From NCBI GenBank assembly GCA_036518215.1, contig DATDNP010000077.1:1-32824 (forward strand): DNA of 32,824 bases. Direction: 5' to 3'. Both the position numbers and the translations under genes were made by a program. The stretch comes from CF-39 sp036518215 (GTDB taxonomy: Bacteria > Chloroflexota > Limnocylindria > P2-11E). Below are positions 1-6,668 of the stretch, piece after piece. The notes under the pieces were generated by a model. It searched no databases. It had not been told where the DNA came from and saw only the letters and a program-made list of their open reading frames with translations. How positions within the stretch are numbered: position 1 is the first letter of the stretch; each line of letters opens with the position of its first letter.

Positions 1-747
1 GTGTTCGGCTGCTACCTTCCGACGTCCACGTCGCAGCTCCGTCCGGTGTCCGAGCGCGAGCTTCGCGCCTACGGCGGCGCGTCCCTCTTTCGCGGGAAGC
101 ACGTCCTCGATCTCGGCACGGGTGACGGCCGTCTCGCGCTCGGCGCTGCGCGCTGGGCGAGGGAGGTCGCGGGCGCGGATCCGGACCCGGTCGCGATCCG
201 CGACGCGAAGCGCAACGCGCGTCGCGCCGGTGCGAGCGTGCGGTTCGTCGTCGCGCCCGCGCAGGCGCTCCCGTTCCGCGATCGCGAATTCGACGTCGTG
301 ATCCTCTCGTGGTCCCTCTGATGCATCGCACGTAAGGGCATGGTCGATGCCCTCCACGAAGCACATCGGGTGCTGAGGAACGGTGGGCTCCTCATCGACG
401 CGCGTCCCGACTCGCGACGTCTTTCGGGCGTCCTGCACGGCGAACGCGCCGTCGGGACGCTCGGCACGACGCGCGACACGCTCGTCGACGATCGCGCCGC
501 CGATCGCGCCATCGCGCGTGTGAAGCGCGAGGGCCTCTTCCGCTCGCGACGCGACGGCGGCTTCATGCATCACGTCGCGTTCGCCGGCATCGAGGCGATG
601 CAGACCTATCTGAACGAGCACGCGCGGCTCGTGAGGCGCGTCCGGTGGCGCGTCGATGCGGCCGAGCGCCGTCGCTGGCGCGACGACACGTTCCGGATCG
701 AGCGTCCGATCCGCTACGAGCTGCTCGAGCGCCTCGGCGAGAGGTAG
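1..747 (+). CDS. Candidate selenocysteine-containing class I SAM-dependent methyltransferase (5' end may be cut)
   Basis: Rossmann-fold methyltransferase. The SAM-binding motif DLGTGDG lies at residues 37-43, an acidic ADPDP loop near 59-63, and the motif IV/post-I region PFRDREFDVVILSW near 93-105. A TGA at 319-321 (codon 107) interrupts the frame. The same frame then resumes with C-I-A-R-K-G and the typical segment HEAHRVLRNGG of Methyltransf_11-type proteins, ending at TAG 745-747, so neither half alone is a complete fold. From memory of the family, I expect a Cys-Cys pair after Ser-Leu here, so the TGA would replace the first Cys. A SECIS-like hairpin follows at 335-353. Alternatives are a simple nonsense mutation or a sequence error. 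The GTG at base 1 may be an internal codon. The 3' end overlaps the convergent GNAT gene by 34 bp. The methyl acceptor is unknown. Confidence 0.62.
335..353 (+). promoter_or_regulatory. Candidate bacterial SECIS hairpin of the methyltransferase
   Basis: A perfect 7-bp stem (335-341 with 347-353, AGGGCAT/ATGCCCT) closes a 5-nt loop GGTCG. The loop begins after 20 nt following the in-frame TGA at 319-321. Bacterial SECIS elements need a short stem-loop about 16-37 nt after the UGA with G in the first two loop positions; this one satisfies that and resembles the GGUCU loop of E. coli fdhF. A competing weaker pairing, 323-328 with 345-350, also exists. No bulged U as in E. coli is visible. Confidence 0.55.
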
Positions 748-1526
748 TAGCTCGCGCGGCCGACGGACCTGAAGCCGCGCTTCGCGAGGATCGGCGCGGA
801 GGTGGTGTCGTCCGCGAAGATCGTGGCGTAGCGGCAGCCGCGCTCGAGTGCCCGTTCAGCGCGGTGTACGACCAGCGTCGAGTACGCGCCACGCCGACGG
901 TATGGCATGAGCGTCTCCGCGCCGGAGAGGTGAACGGCGGAGTCGCGCTCATTGAAGCGCCAGCGTGCCGCGGACACGGGCACTCCACCGAGGTACGCGA
1001 CCGCGAAGTGCCGCGCGCGTCCGGGGCACAAAAGGTACGCCACGCGCTCGGAGAGGAGCGCTTCGACGCGCTCGGCCTCCCAGTCGGGATGCTCGACGGC
1101 GAGCGAGTCTCGCATCGTCGCTTCGTCCCGCACCTCGCGGACGACGATCTCGGGGTTCACGCGGAGGCCAGCGATCGGCAGCGATGCGACCATGAGCTGC
1201 GTGCGCGCGACGAGCTCGAAGCCGCGCGCGACCAGACGCTCGCCGAGATCCGCGGGCTCGGTCTGCGGCCCCACCGACCAGATGAAATGTGCTGCGCGTG
1301 TCGCGAAGAAGTCGAGCACCTCGTCGATGTGGCGCTCCGCCTCGTCGGCGCGCCAGCGCACCCACACCACGGTGCTCGCCCACGGTCCGCCGGCCGCCGT
1401 CGGGCGATGGCGTATGAGCCGGTCGTCCTGGTGGACGATCTCGGTGCGGGGCTCGCACGGATCCGGTCGCGGGTCAGGCTCGAAGAGACGCGTGAGCGCC
1501 GCGAGCTCCTCGGTCTCGACGGTCAT
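714..1526 (-). CDS. GNAT family N-acetyltransferase
   Basis: A protein of 270 residues whose C-terminal half is a GNAT domain. It shows the beta-strand segment FAVAYLGGVPVSAARW and the acetyl-CoA loop MPYRRRGAYSTLVV, then a terminal FADDTTSAPILAKRGFRSVGRASYYL segment typical of GNAT ends. The N-terminal part is less recognisable and may be a second, degenerate GNAT lobe. I choose the ATG at 1524-1526 because it forms an ATGA overlap with the stop of the upstream glycosyltransferase and has GGAG at suitable spacing; upstream in-frame ATGs at 1553 and 1541 lie inside that gene. It is the second gene of a two-gene unit and converges with the methyltransferase. The acyl acceptor cannot be inferred. 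Confidence 0.8.
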   Translation of the reverse strand: MTVETEELAALTRLFEPDPRPDPCEPRTEIVHQDDRLIRHRPTAAGGPWASTVVWVRWRADEAERHIDEVLDFFATRAAHFIWSVGPQTEPADLGERLVARGFELVARTQLMVASLPIAGLRVNPEIVVREVRDEATMRDSLAVEHPDWEAERVEALLSERVAYLLCPGRARHFAVAYLGGVPVSAARWRFNERDSAVHLSGAETLMPYRRRGAYSTLVVHRAERALERGCRYATIFADDTTSAPILAKRGFRSVGRASYYLSPRRSSSS

Positions 1527-2764
1527 CGTTGGAGGCTCCATACGGTCTCCCACAGTGCCTCATACGCGTCGAGCACGCGCGCCCATGTGAAGCGTCGTGC
1601 CGTCGTTCGTCCATCGGCACGTATCGCGCGCGTGAGGTCGGCCCGGCCGCGCAGCGTCTCGTACGCGGTGAGGAGCTCGCGCGGGTCGTCGCTCTGCACC
1701 ACCACGGCGTTCCCGAACGGGACGGCGTAGTCCTCGCCGGTGCGGCCGAGATAGGCGATCCCGCCGCACGCCATCACCTCGAGACCGACGAGGCCGAACG
1801 GCTCCTTCTCCGAGTTCGCGAGCACGCCGTCGGCCGCGGCGTAGAGCGCGCGGAGCGTGCGCTCGGCGATGAAGAAGTCGAGGAAGACGACATCGCCGGT
1901 GCTTGCCGAGATCGCGCTCGCGAGATCGCGCGGCGTCGCGGTCGCGGGGAGGGTGAGGTGGTCGACCTCGAGCCCGCGCGACCGGATGTGCGCGTTCACC
2001 GTTTCGGCGTACGGACTACGGCTTCCGCGCATGACGAAGCGTGGGCGCATGCCTGCGTCGCCGAGCGTTGCGATCGCATCGATCGCCCACAGCCAGCGCT
2101 TGTCGCGATCGAAGCGCGCCACCTTCGCGAACGTCGGGCGATCGCCGAACGCCTTCCGGAGGACCGTGACGTCGGTCGGCGCGATCGGCTTGAGCCAGCG
2201 GTCGGCGATGCCGTTCGGCAGGATGGCGGCCTCGACGTCCTCCTTCGCGAGCTCCATGCGCATGTACCGCGAGATCGTCGTGATCGACGCGACGCGGCGC
2301 AGCACGGGGAAGTCGACCCGACCGAAGCCGTACGTGTTGTTCGCGTTCCACAGCACCGGCGCGCGCACGCCGCGCGCCGCGAGGAGCGTCGCGGTCCCGA
2401 TGGCCGCGGCCGCGGTCTGCCAGTCCTCGAACAGGAGCACCGTCCGCGTGTCCCGCGCGGAGGACGCGACCGACGCGAGGTGCGGCGGCACGGTACGCGA
2501 GAAGTCGAGGTACTTGCCCTCTTCGCCGTCGTACACGTCGCGCGGGTGGTACGCGCTGATCCACTGGCACCACCGCTCGAGCACGAGATCGCCGCCATCT
2601 CGCTCCTCGATGTGCGGCAGCGTCGGGTCTCCGACGAACACGTGACGGACACGGTGACCGCGCGCGACGAGCGCGGCGGCGAGATCGTTCATGCGCGTCG
2701 CGAGGCCTCCGACGAACGAATATCGGTCGGGGCCCTCGAACGCGACGAGGACGACGTTCCACAT
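1523..2764 (-). CDS. Glycosyltransferase, GT4-like
   Basis: A protein of 413 residues. The N-terminus has the GT-B pattern of a hydrophobic strand followed by GGLATRMNDLAAALVARGHRV, and a C-terminal Rossmann domain carries NSEKEPFGLVGLEVMACGG, which contains the E-x7-E nucleotide-sugar motif of GT4 retaining enzymes. FAKVARFDRDKRW and the region near PNGIADRW fit the donor-binding domain. It probably transfers a sugar from an NDP- or GDP-sugar to a glycan or small molecule; the acceptor is unknown. A longer reading upstream of 2764 is antisense to serS and is rejected. The start lies only 9 bp from that of the divergent serS, so its promoter must fall inside serS coding sequence. The 3' end is translationally coupled to the GNAT gene. 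Confidence 0.85.
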   Translation of the reverse strand: MWNVVLVAFEGPDRYSFVGGLATRMNDLAAALVARGHRVRHVFVGDPTLPHIEERDGGDLVLERWCQWISAYHPRDVYDGEEGKYLDFSRTVPPHLASVASSARDTRTVLLFEDWQTAAAAIGTATLLAARGVRAPVLWNANNTYGFGRVDFPVLRRVASITTISRYMRMELAKEDVEAAILPNGIADRWLKPIAPTDVTVLRKAFGDRPTFAKVARFDRDKRWLWAIDAIATLGDAGMRPRFVMRGSRSPYAETVNAHIRSRGLEVDHLTLPATATPRDLASAISASTGDVVFLDFFIAERTLRALYAAADGVLANSEKEPFGLVGLEVMACGGIAYLGRTGEDYAVPFGNAVVVQSDDPRELLTAYETLRGRADLTRAIRADGRTTARRFTWARVLDAYEALWETVWSLQR

Positions 2765-2767
2765 GAT
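2762..2767 (+). promoter_or_regulatory. Possible -10 element for leaderless serS
   Basis: CATGAT ends 6 nt before the first serS ATG (2774), and no Shine-Dalgarno sequence is visible. The hexamer matches TATAAT at four positions and overlaps the start codon of the divergent glycosyltransferase. Weak on its own, but the spacing matches that at other SD-less genes in the window. Confidence 0.25.
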
Positions 2768-2773
2768 TCTGCG

Positions 2774-4057
2774 ATGATGGCGCACGACGTGTCCGTGCTC
2801 CAACGCATCCGTGAGGACCCCGAGCGCGTCCGTGCCATGCTGACCGCGCGTCATTTCGACGCGCCGCTCGACCGGCTGCTCGAGCTGGATGTGAAGGCAC
2901 GCGAGCTCCGCCAGGAGAAGGAGCAGCTGCAGGCCGAGCGGAACCGAGCGAGCAAGGGCGGTCCACCCAGCGAGGACACCAAGCGCCGGATGCGCGAGGT
3001 CGGCGACCGGATCAAGCAGATCGACGCCGACCTCATCCCGGTCGAGGCAGAGCGCGACCGGGCGGTGCTCTGGATCCCGAACGAGATCGCGCCCGACGTA
3101 CCGCCGGGCGCGGACGAGCACGACAATCCCGTGCTGCGCGAGGACCCCAAGCGCACGCTCCCGTTCGCCGCGAAGCCCCACTGGGAGCTCGGTGAGTCGC
3201 TCGGCATCCTCGACATCGCGCGCGGCACGAAGCTGTCGGGGTCGCGGTTCTACGTCCTGCGCGGCGCGGGCGCCGCGCTCCAGCGCGCGCTCATCGCATG
3301 GATGCTCGACCACAAGCTCTCGGCCGGGCTTGGCTTCGTCGAGATCTATCCGCCGTTCGTCACGCGCGAGGAGACGCTCCTCGCGTCAGCGCATCTCCCG
3401 CACTTCGACGAGAACCTGTACCGCGACGACGACGATGACATCTGGCTCATCCCGACGGCCGAGACGCAGCTCGTGTCGCTGCACCGCGACGAGACGATCC
3501 CCTTCGACCGGCTCCCGGTGCGCTACGTCGCGTACACGGCGTGCTTCCGCCGCGAGAAGATGAGCGCGGGCCGCGACGTCCGCGGCATCAAACGCGGTCA
3601 TCAGTTCGACAAGGTCGAGATGGTCGTGTTCACGAAGCCGGAGGATTCGCGCAAGGAGCTCGACCTCCTCACCGACCTCGCCGTCGACGTCCTCCACAAG
3701 CTCGAGCTGCCCGCGCGCGTCATCGAGCGATGCGCGGGGGACCTCGGCTTCACCGCGATGAAGGGATTCGACGTCGAGACCTGGTCGCCCGGCGTGCAGG
3801 AGTGGCTCGAGGTGTCGTCGACGAGCGACGGCGGGAGCCTGCAGGCCGAGCGCGCAGGGATCCGCTTCAAGCGCGACACGAATGCGAAGCCGGAGCCGCC
3901 GCACATCCTGAACGCTTCGGGCCTCGCGCTGCCGCGGCTCATGATCTCGATCATCGAGAACTACCAGCAGGCGGACGGCTCGATCGTCGTCCCGAACGTC
4001 GTTCGGCCGTACATGGGCGGTCGCGAGCGGATCGCGCCGGGAGAGTTCAGCCTCTAG
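2774..4057 (+). CDS. serS: Serine--tRNA ligase
   Basis: A class II aminoacyl-tRNA synthetase of 427 residues (or 426 from the second ATG at 2777), the normal length for bacterial SerRS. Residues about 1-105 form the charged coiled-coil arm that contacts the long variable arm of tRNA-Ser. The serine site segment LIPTAETQ is near 224. Motif 2 is near 257 (FRREKMSAGRD, followed by a conserved HQFDKVEMV), and motif 3 is near 380 (SGLALPRLM, then ENYQQADGS and RPYMGG). It charges tRNA-Ser, and tRNA-Sec where one exists, since Sec synthesis begins with seryl-tRNA-Sec. Two tRNA-Ser genes lie elsewhere in the window. A strong bidirectional hairpin follows the gene. The long reading upstream of 2774 is antisense to the glycosyltransferase. 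Confidence 0.97.
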   Translation: MMAHDVSVLQRIREDPERVRAMLTARHFDAPLDRLLELDVKARELRQEKEQLQAERNRASKGGPPSEDTKRRMREVGDRIKQIDADLIPVEAERDRAVLWIPNEIAPDVPPGADEHDNPVLREDPKRTLPFAAKPHWELGESLGILDIARGTKLSGSRFYVLRGAGAALQRALIAWMLDHKLSAGLGFVEIYPPFVTREETLLASAHLPHFDENLYRDDDDDIWLIPTAETQLVSLHRDETIPFDRLPVRYVAYTACFRREKMSAGRDVRGIKRGHQFDKVEMVVFTKPEDSRKELDLLTDLAVDVLHKLELPARVIERCAGDLGFTAMKGFDVETWSPGVQEWLEVSSTSDGGSLQAERAGIRFKRDTNAKPEPPHILNASGLALPRLMISIIENYQQADGSIVVPNVVRPYMGGRERIAPGEFSL

Positions 4058-4060
4058 ACC

Positions 4061-4097
4061 GGCATGCCACGCGTCGAGGGATGACGCGTGGCATGCC
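4061..4097 (+). terminator. Strong bidirectional terminator hairpin
   Basis: A perfect 15-bp inverted repeat, 4061-4075 with 4083-4097, has a 7-nt loop. It sits 3 bp after serS and just before the 3' end of the convergent membrane-protein gene (4116), so it can serve both. There is no long T run, as is common in GC-rich genomes. Confidence 0.8.
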
Positions 4098-4115
4098 ACT
4101 GAGGAGGGATGAGGG

Positions 4116-4790
4116 CTACTTGGGTCTGGCCAGCTGCTGTCGACCGCCGATGAGCACGAGGATCCCGACCGCGATGAGCACGAGCGGCCAGTAGCGCTCC
4201 ACGATGTCAGCGGCCGCGGTGCCGCCCACGGCCTGCGAGATCCCGACGACGGCGAGGATCCCGCCGGGGATCAGCGGCCACCACTGACCGGCGGTCCCGC
4301 GGAACGTCGCGGTCGCGTAGTTGAACACGGCGATCGCGAGGAAGCCGCCGGCAAGACCGAGCACGACGGCGCTGTCGTTCAGGTCGTAGCCGGATGACTG
4401 GAGCGCGAGGCCCACGGCAAGACCGCCGAGGATCATCCCCGGGATCACCCAGCCGGGCTGCCGCGTCCACGCGTAGACGGCAAGGAAGACGATCGCGAGC
4501 CCACCGAGGACGACGGCACTGTCGTTCATGTCGTAGCCGTACGACTGGCACGCGAGACCGATCGCGAGACCCGCGAGGATCATCCCCGGGATCACCCAGC
4601 CGGGCTGTCGCGTCCACGCGTACACGGCGAGGAAGACGACGGCGAGCCCACCGAGGACGAGCCATCCGGCGTCCTGGACGAACTGCGCGACGAAGAGCAG
4701 CGCGCCGACGACGATGAGGACGGCGCCGAAGATCCACGGACGCTCCTGTTTTCCTGAGACCGGGATGGGTGGTGTGGGTACGGTTGTCAT
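4116..4790 (-). CDS. Multi-pass membrane protein with internal tandem repeat
   Basis: A predicted integral membrane protein of 224 residues with no recognised enzymatic family. After a short polar N-terminus (TTVPTPPIPVSGKQERPW) come roughly seven or eight hydrophobic segments. The middle contains two nearly identical 49-residue units, each with AWTRQPGWVIPGM and a D-x-NDSAVVLG motif, and each holding about two transmembrane segments. The end (YWPLVLIAVGILVLIGG) resembles the DUF5668/LiaF-type repeated WPLxLIxxG motif, but I would not assign it. The start at 4790 is supported by AGGGAGG 7 nt upstream; the longer ORF start at 4838 lacks this. It lies downstream of the S4-domain gene across a 125-bp spacer containing GC palindromes. 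Confidence 0.85.
   Translation of the reverse strand: MTTVPTPPIPVSGKQERPWIFGAVLIVVGALLFVAQFVQDAGWLVLGGLAVVFLAVYAWTRQPGWVIPGMILAGLAIGLACQSYGYDMNDSAVVLGGLAIVFLAVYAWTRQPGWVIPGMILGGLAVGLALQSSGYDLNDSAVVLGLAGGFLAIAVFNYATATFRGTAGQWWPLIPGGILAVVGISQAVGGTAAADIVERYWPLVLIAVGILVLIGGRQQLARPK
4364..4657 (-). repeat. Tandem in-frame duplication, two 147-bp units
   Basis: Units 4364-4510 and 4511-4657 are direct tandem copies within the membrane-protein gene, each encoding 49 residues. Blocks such as the one around 4441-4460 recur unchanged 147 bp later, while other positions differ, so the duplication is recent but not brand new. Confidence 0.85.
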
Positions 4791-4805
4791 CACATGCCTC
4801 CCTGA

Positions 4806-4835
4806 GCGAGGGTCCCTCGCGCCGGGGCCCGGCGC
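4806..4835 (-). other. Adjacent GC-rich inverted repeats in leader
   Basis: Two hairpin-forming repeats abut: 4806-4812 with 4814-4820, and 4819-4825 with 4829-4835 (GCGCCGG/CCGGCGC). They lie between the S4-domain gene and the SD of the membrane-protein gene, and could act as a weak terminator, an attenuator or an mRNA stabiliser. There is no T run. Confidence 0.35.
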
Positions 4836-4915
4836 CAAGAGGCATCCGTCGCTGGGTCTGTCCGGCGGAAGCAGCGCGGCGTGCTGTCGGGCCTGTCCGT
4901 CAGGACCTGACGCGC

Positions 4916-5287
4916 TCAGTCACCGTACCGCGCGCGATCCAGCTGCCTCCGCTCACGTTTCGTCGGCCGGCCCATCCCCTGCGGCCGGCGGGGCGCCGGG
5001 GCGACGCGCTTCTTGCGGACGACCGGCGGGCTGTGATCGACGAAACACTTCGCCGCGTCGGGTGCGCCCACTCGCTTCTCGATGAGCGCCGTGACCTCGA
5101 GGATGCGTTCGCGATCCACGAAGGCGCGGACGCGATCGCCGACCTTCACGGGCGTCGCGGCCTTCGCCGTCGCGTCGTTCACGCGCACATGTCCGCCGCG
5201 GCACGCCTCGGTCGCCGCCGAGCGAGTCTTGTACAGACGCACCGCCCACAGCCACGCGTCGACTCGTGCTGTCTCCACGACCCGCAT
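4916..5287 (-). CDS. S4-domain RNA-binding protein, HslR/Hsp15-like
   Basis: A protein of 123 residues. The S4 domain spans about residues 5-65 (VDAWLWAVRLYKTRSAATEAC, then GHVRVND and VKVGDRVR). The basic C-terminus ends in GRPTKRERRQLDRAR, typical of Hsp15/HslR relatives. In E. coli, Hsp15 binds stalled 50S subunits carrying nascent peptidyl-tRNA and helps recycle them; a similar role is inferred here. Start at ATG 5285-5287 is chosen because the S4 homology begins a few residues later. An upstream ATG at 5305 and longer readings add no recognisable sequence, and no clear SD is seen. The 210-bp spacer to the divergent propeller gene holds the promoters of both genes, but I cannot place them. 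Confidence 0.85.
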   Translation of the reverse strand: MRVVETARVDAWLWAVRLYKTRSAATEACRGGHVRVNDATAKAATPVKVGDRVRAFVDRERILEVTALIEKRVGAPDAAKCFVDHSPPVVRKKRVAPAPRRPQGMGRPTKRERRQLDRARYGD

Positions 5288-5497
5288 CGTGCCAGAAGCG
5301 ATCATGCCCGCATCCATCGCAGGCGCGGTCTCGATGCTCGCGGGGTGGCGGGAGCGACAGGCGCGACATAGCAAACAAAGACGGTTTTCGGGTCCCCGGG
5401 CCCAGCGCCGCGCCCTCGCCTGGCTGCTTTGGTCATTCGAATGCGGGCGCTTCGCTCGGCCGATCGCGGCCGCAGTTGGTCTAGGGAGGGCCCGTCC

Positions 5498-6607
5498 ATG
5501 CGCCATCGATCACATGTCGCGCTCGCGACCGTCGTCTCCGTCATCGCGCTCCTCGTTCTCGCAGCGACACCCGCGCTCGCGCACTCGCACGGCGCGAGCT
5601 ACACGCGCTCCGCGCTCGTGACCATCCCGGGGAACGCACTCACGTCGTTCGACATCAGCTGGGTCGATCCGTCGTCGCAGACGTACTACCTCGCCGATCG
5701 GTCCAACGCGGGCATCGACATCATCGACGCGCGCACACATACGTATGTCGGCCGCGTCACCGGCTTCCAGGGCTTCCACGGCAGCAACGACACCGCCGGG
5801 CCGAACGGCGTGGTCGTGGTGCACCCGCAGCACGATCTCTGGGCGGGCGATGGCGACAGCACGGTCAAGGTCGTCGACCTCACGACGAACGCGATCGTCG
5901 CAACGCTCTCGACGGGCGGGAGCAAGCGGGCCGATGAGATGGCCTACGACCAGAAGGACGACCTGCTCCTCGTCGCCAACGACGCCGAGGACGTGCCGTT
6001 CGTGACGTTCATCGACGTTCGTTCGCGCACTGTGCTGAACCGGATCTCGTTCCCGGACGCGACGAACGGTATCGAGCAGTCCGTCTGGGATCCGGTGACG
6101 CACCTCTTCTACCTCTCGCTCCCGCAGCTCGGCTCGGATCCGATGCACGGCGGGATCGCGGTGATCGACCCGCGGACGCGCTCGCTCGTCACGATCCGTT
6201 CCGTGAGCGACTGCCAGCCCGCGGGCCTCGCGCTCGGACCCGATCAGCATCTGCTCCTCGGCTGCAGCGGCGACGCGATCGCCGCGGGCGCGCACGCGCA
6301 GACGCAGATCATGGACGCGCGGAGCGGCGCGATCGTTGCGACGATCATGCAGGTCGGCGGGTCCGACGAAGTCTGGTACAACCCTGGCGACAAGCGCTAT
6401 TACCTCGCGGCGCGCAGCATGACCTCGAACGGACTCAGCAGCGGTACGGCGACACCCGTGCTCGGCGTCATCGACGCGACGAGCAACACGTGGATCACGA
6501 ACGTGGCGACGGGGCCGCAGTCCCACTCGGTCGCGGCCAATCCGATCAACAACGAAGTGTTCGTCCCGCTTCGCGGGCTCGGGATCGGCATCTACACGCA
6601 CGACTGA
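5498..6607 (+). CDS. Secreted YncE-like beta-propeller protein
   Basis: A protein of 369 residues with a Sec signal peptide: basic start MRHRSH, hydrophobic core ATVVSVIALLVLAAT, likely cleavage after PALA. The mature part has repeated propeller blades with patterns such as IDIIDARTHTYVGRV, VKVVDLTTNAIVATL, VTFIDVRSRTVLNRI, IAVIDPRTRSLVTI and TQIMDARSGAIVATI, as in YncE and surface-layer propellers. It is probably extracytoplasmic. The ligand is unknown; DNA or pyrroloquinoline binding reported for relatives is not shown here. The start is supported by GGGAGG 5-10 nt upstream; the earlier ATG at 5429 would precede the signal peptide. A hairpin follows the gene. Confidence 0.85.
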   Translation: MRHRSHVALATVVSVIALLVLAATPALAHSHGASYTRSALVTIPGNALTSFDISWVDPSSQTYYLADRSNAGIDIIDARTHTYVGRVTGFQGFHGSNDTAGPNGVVVVHPQHDLWAGDGDSTVKVVDLTTNAIVATLSTGGSKRADEMAYDQKDDLLLVANDAEDVPFVTFIDVRSRTVLNRISFPDATNGIEQSVWDPVTHLFYLSLPQLGSDPMHGGIAVIDPRTRSLVTIRSVSDCQPAGLALGPDQHLLLGCSGDAIAAGAHAQTQIMDARSGAIVATIMQVGGSDEVWYNPGDKRYYLAARSMTSNGLSSGTATPVLGVIDATSNTWITNVATGPQSHSVAANPINNEVFVPLRGLGIGIYTHD

Positions 6608-6619
6608 TCGCGGTGGGGT

Positions 6620-6638
6620 GCCGCCGGTCGCCGGCGGC
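6620..6638 (+). terminator. Terminator hairpin between convergent genes
   Basis: Arms 6620-6627 (GCCGCCGG) and 6631-6638 (CCGGCGGC) enclose a 3-nt loop, 12 bp after the propeller stop and about 30 bp before the end of the convergent monooxygenase. Only a short C/T-rich tail follows. Confidence 0.6.
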
Positions 6639-6668
6639 GCCTCGTTCCCCTACGGCGAGCCGCGGCGG

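Noticed and set aside
319..321. TGA recoded as Trp or Gly throughout the genome
   Set aside because: Many genes in the window end properly at TGA, including ATGA overlaps, and no other gene has internal TGA codons, so a general reassignment does not fit.
323..350. Alternative hairpin 323-328 with 345-350 after the methyltransferase TGA
   Set aside because: A 6-bp stem with a 16-nt loop is weaker than the 7-bp stem with 5-nt loop at 335-353; the two are mutually exclusive.
340..747. Separate small gene starting at the ATG after the methyltransferase TGA
   Set aside because: It starts in the middle of a conserved methyltransferase region, in the same frame as the upstream half, without SD; it is the second half of the same protein.
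1529..2773. Long N-terminal extension of serS
   Set aside because: It is antisense to the glycosyltransferase gene, has no family resemblance, and SerRS length is normal without it.
2765..3313. N-terminal extension of the glycosyltransferase into serS
   Set aside because: It is antisense to serS; the GT-B first strand starts right after the ATG at 2764.
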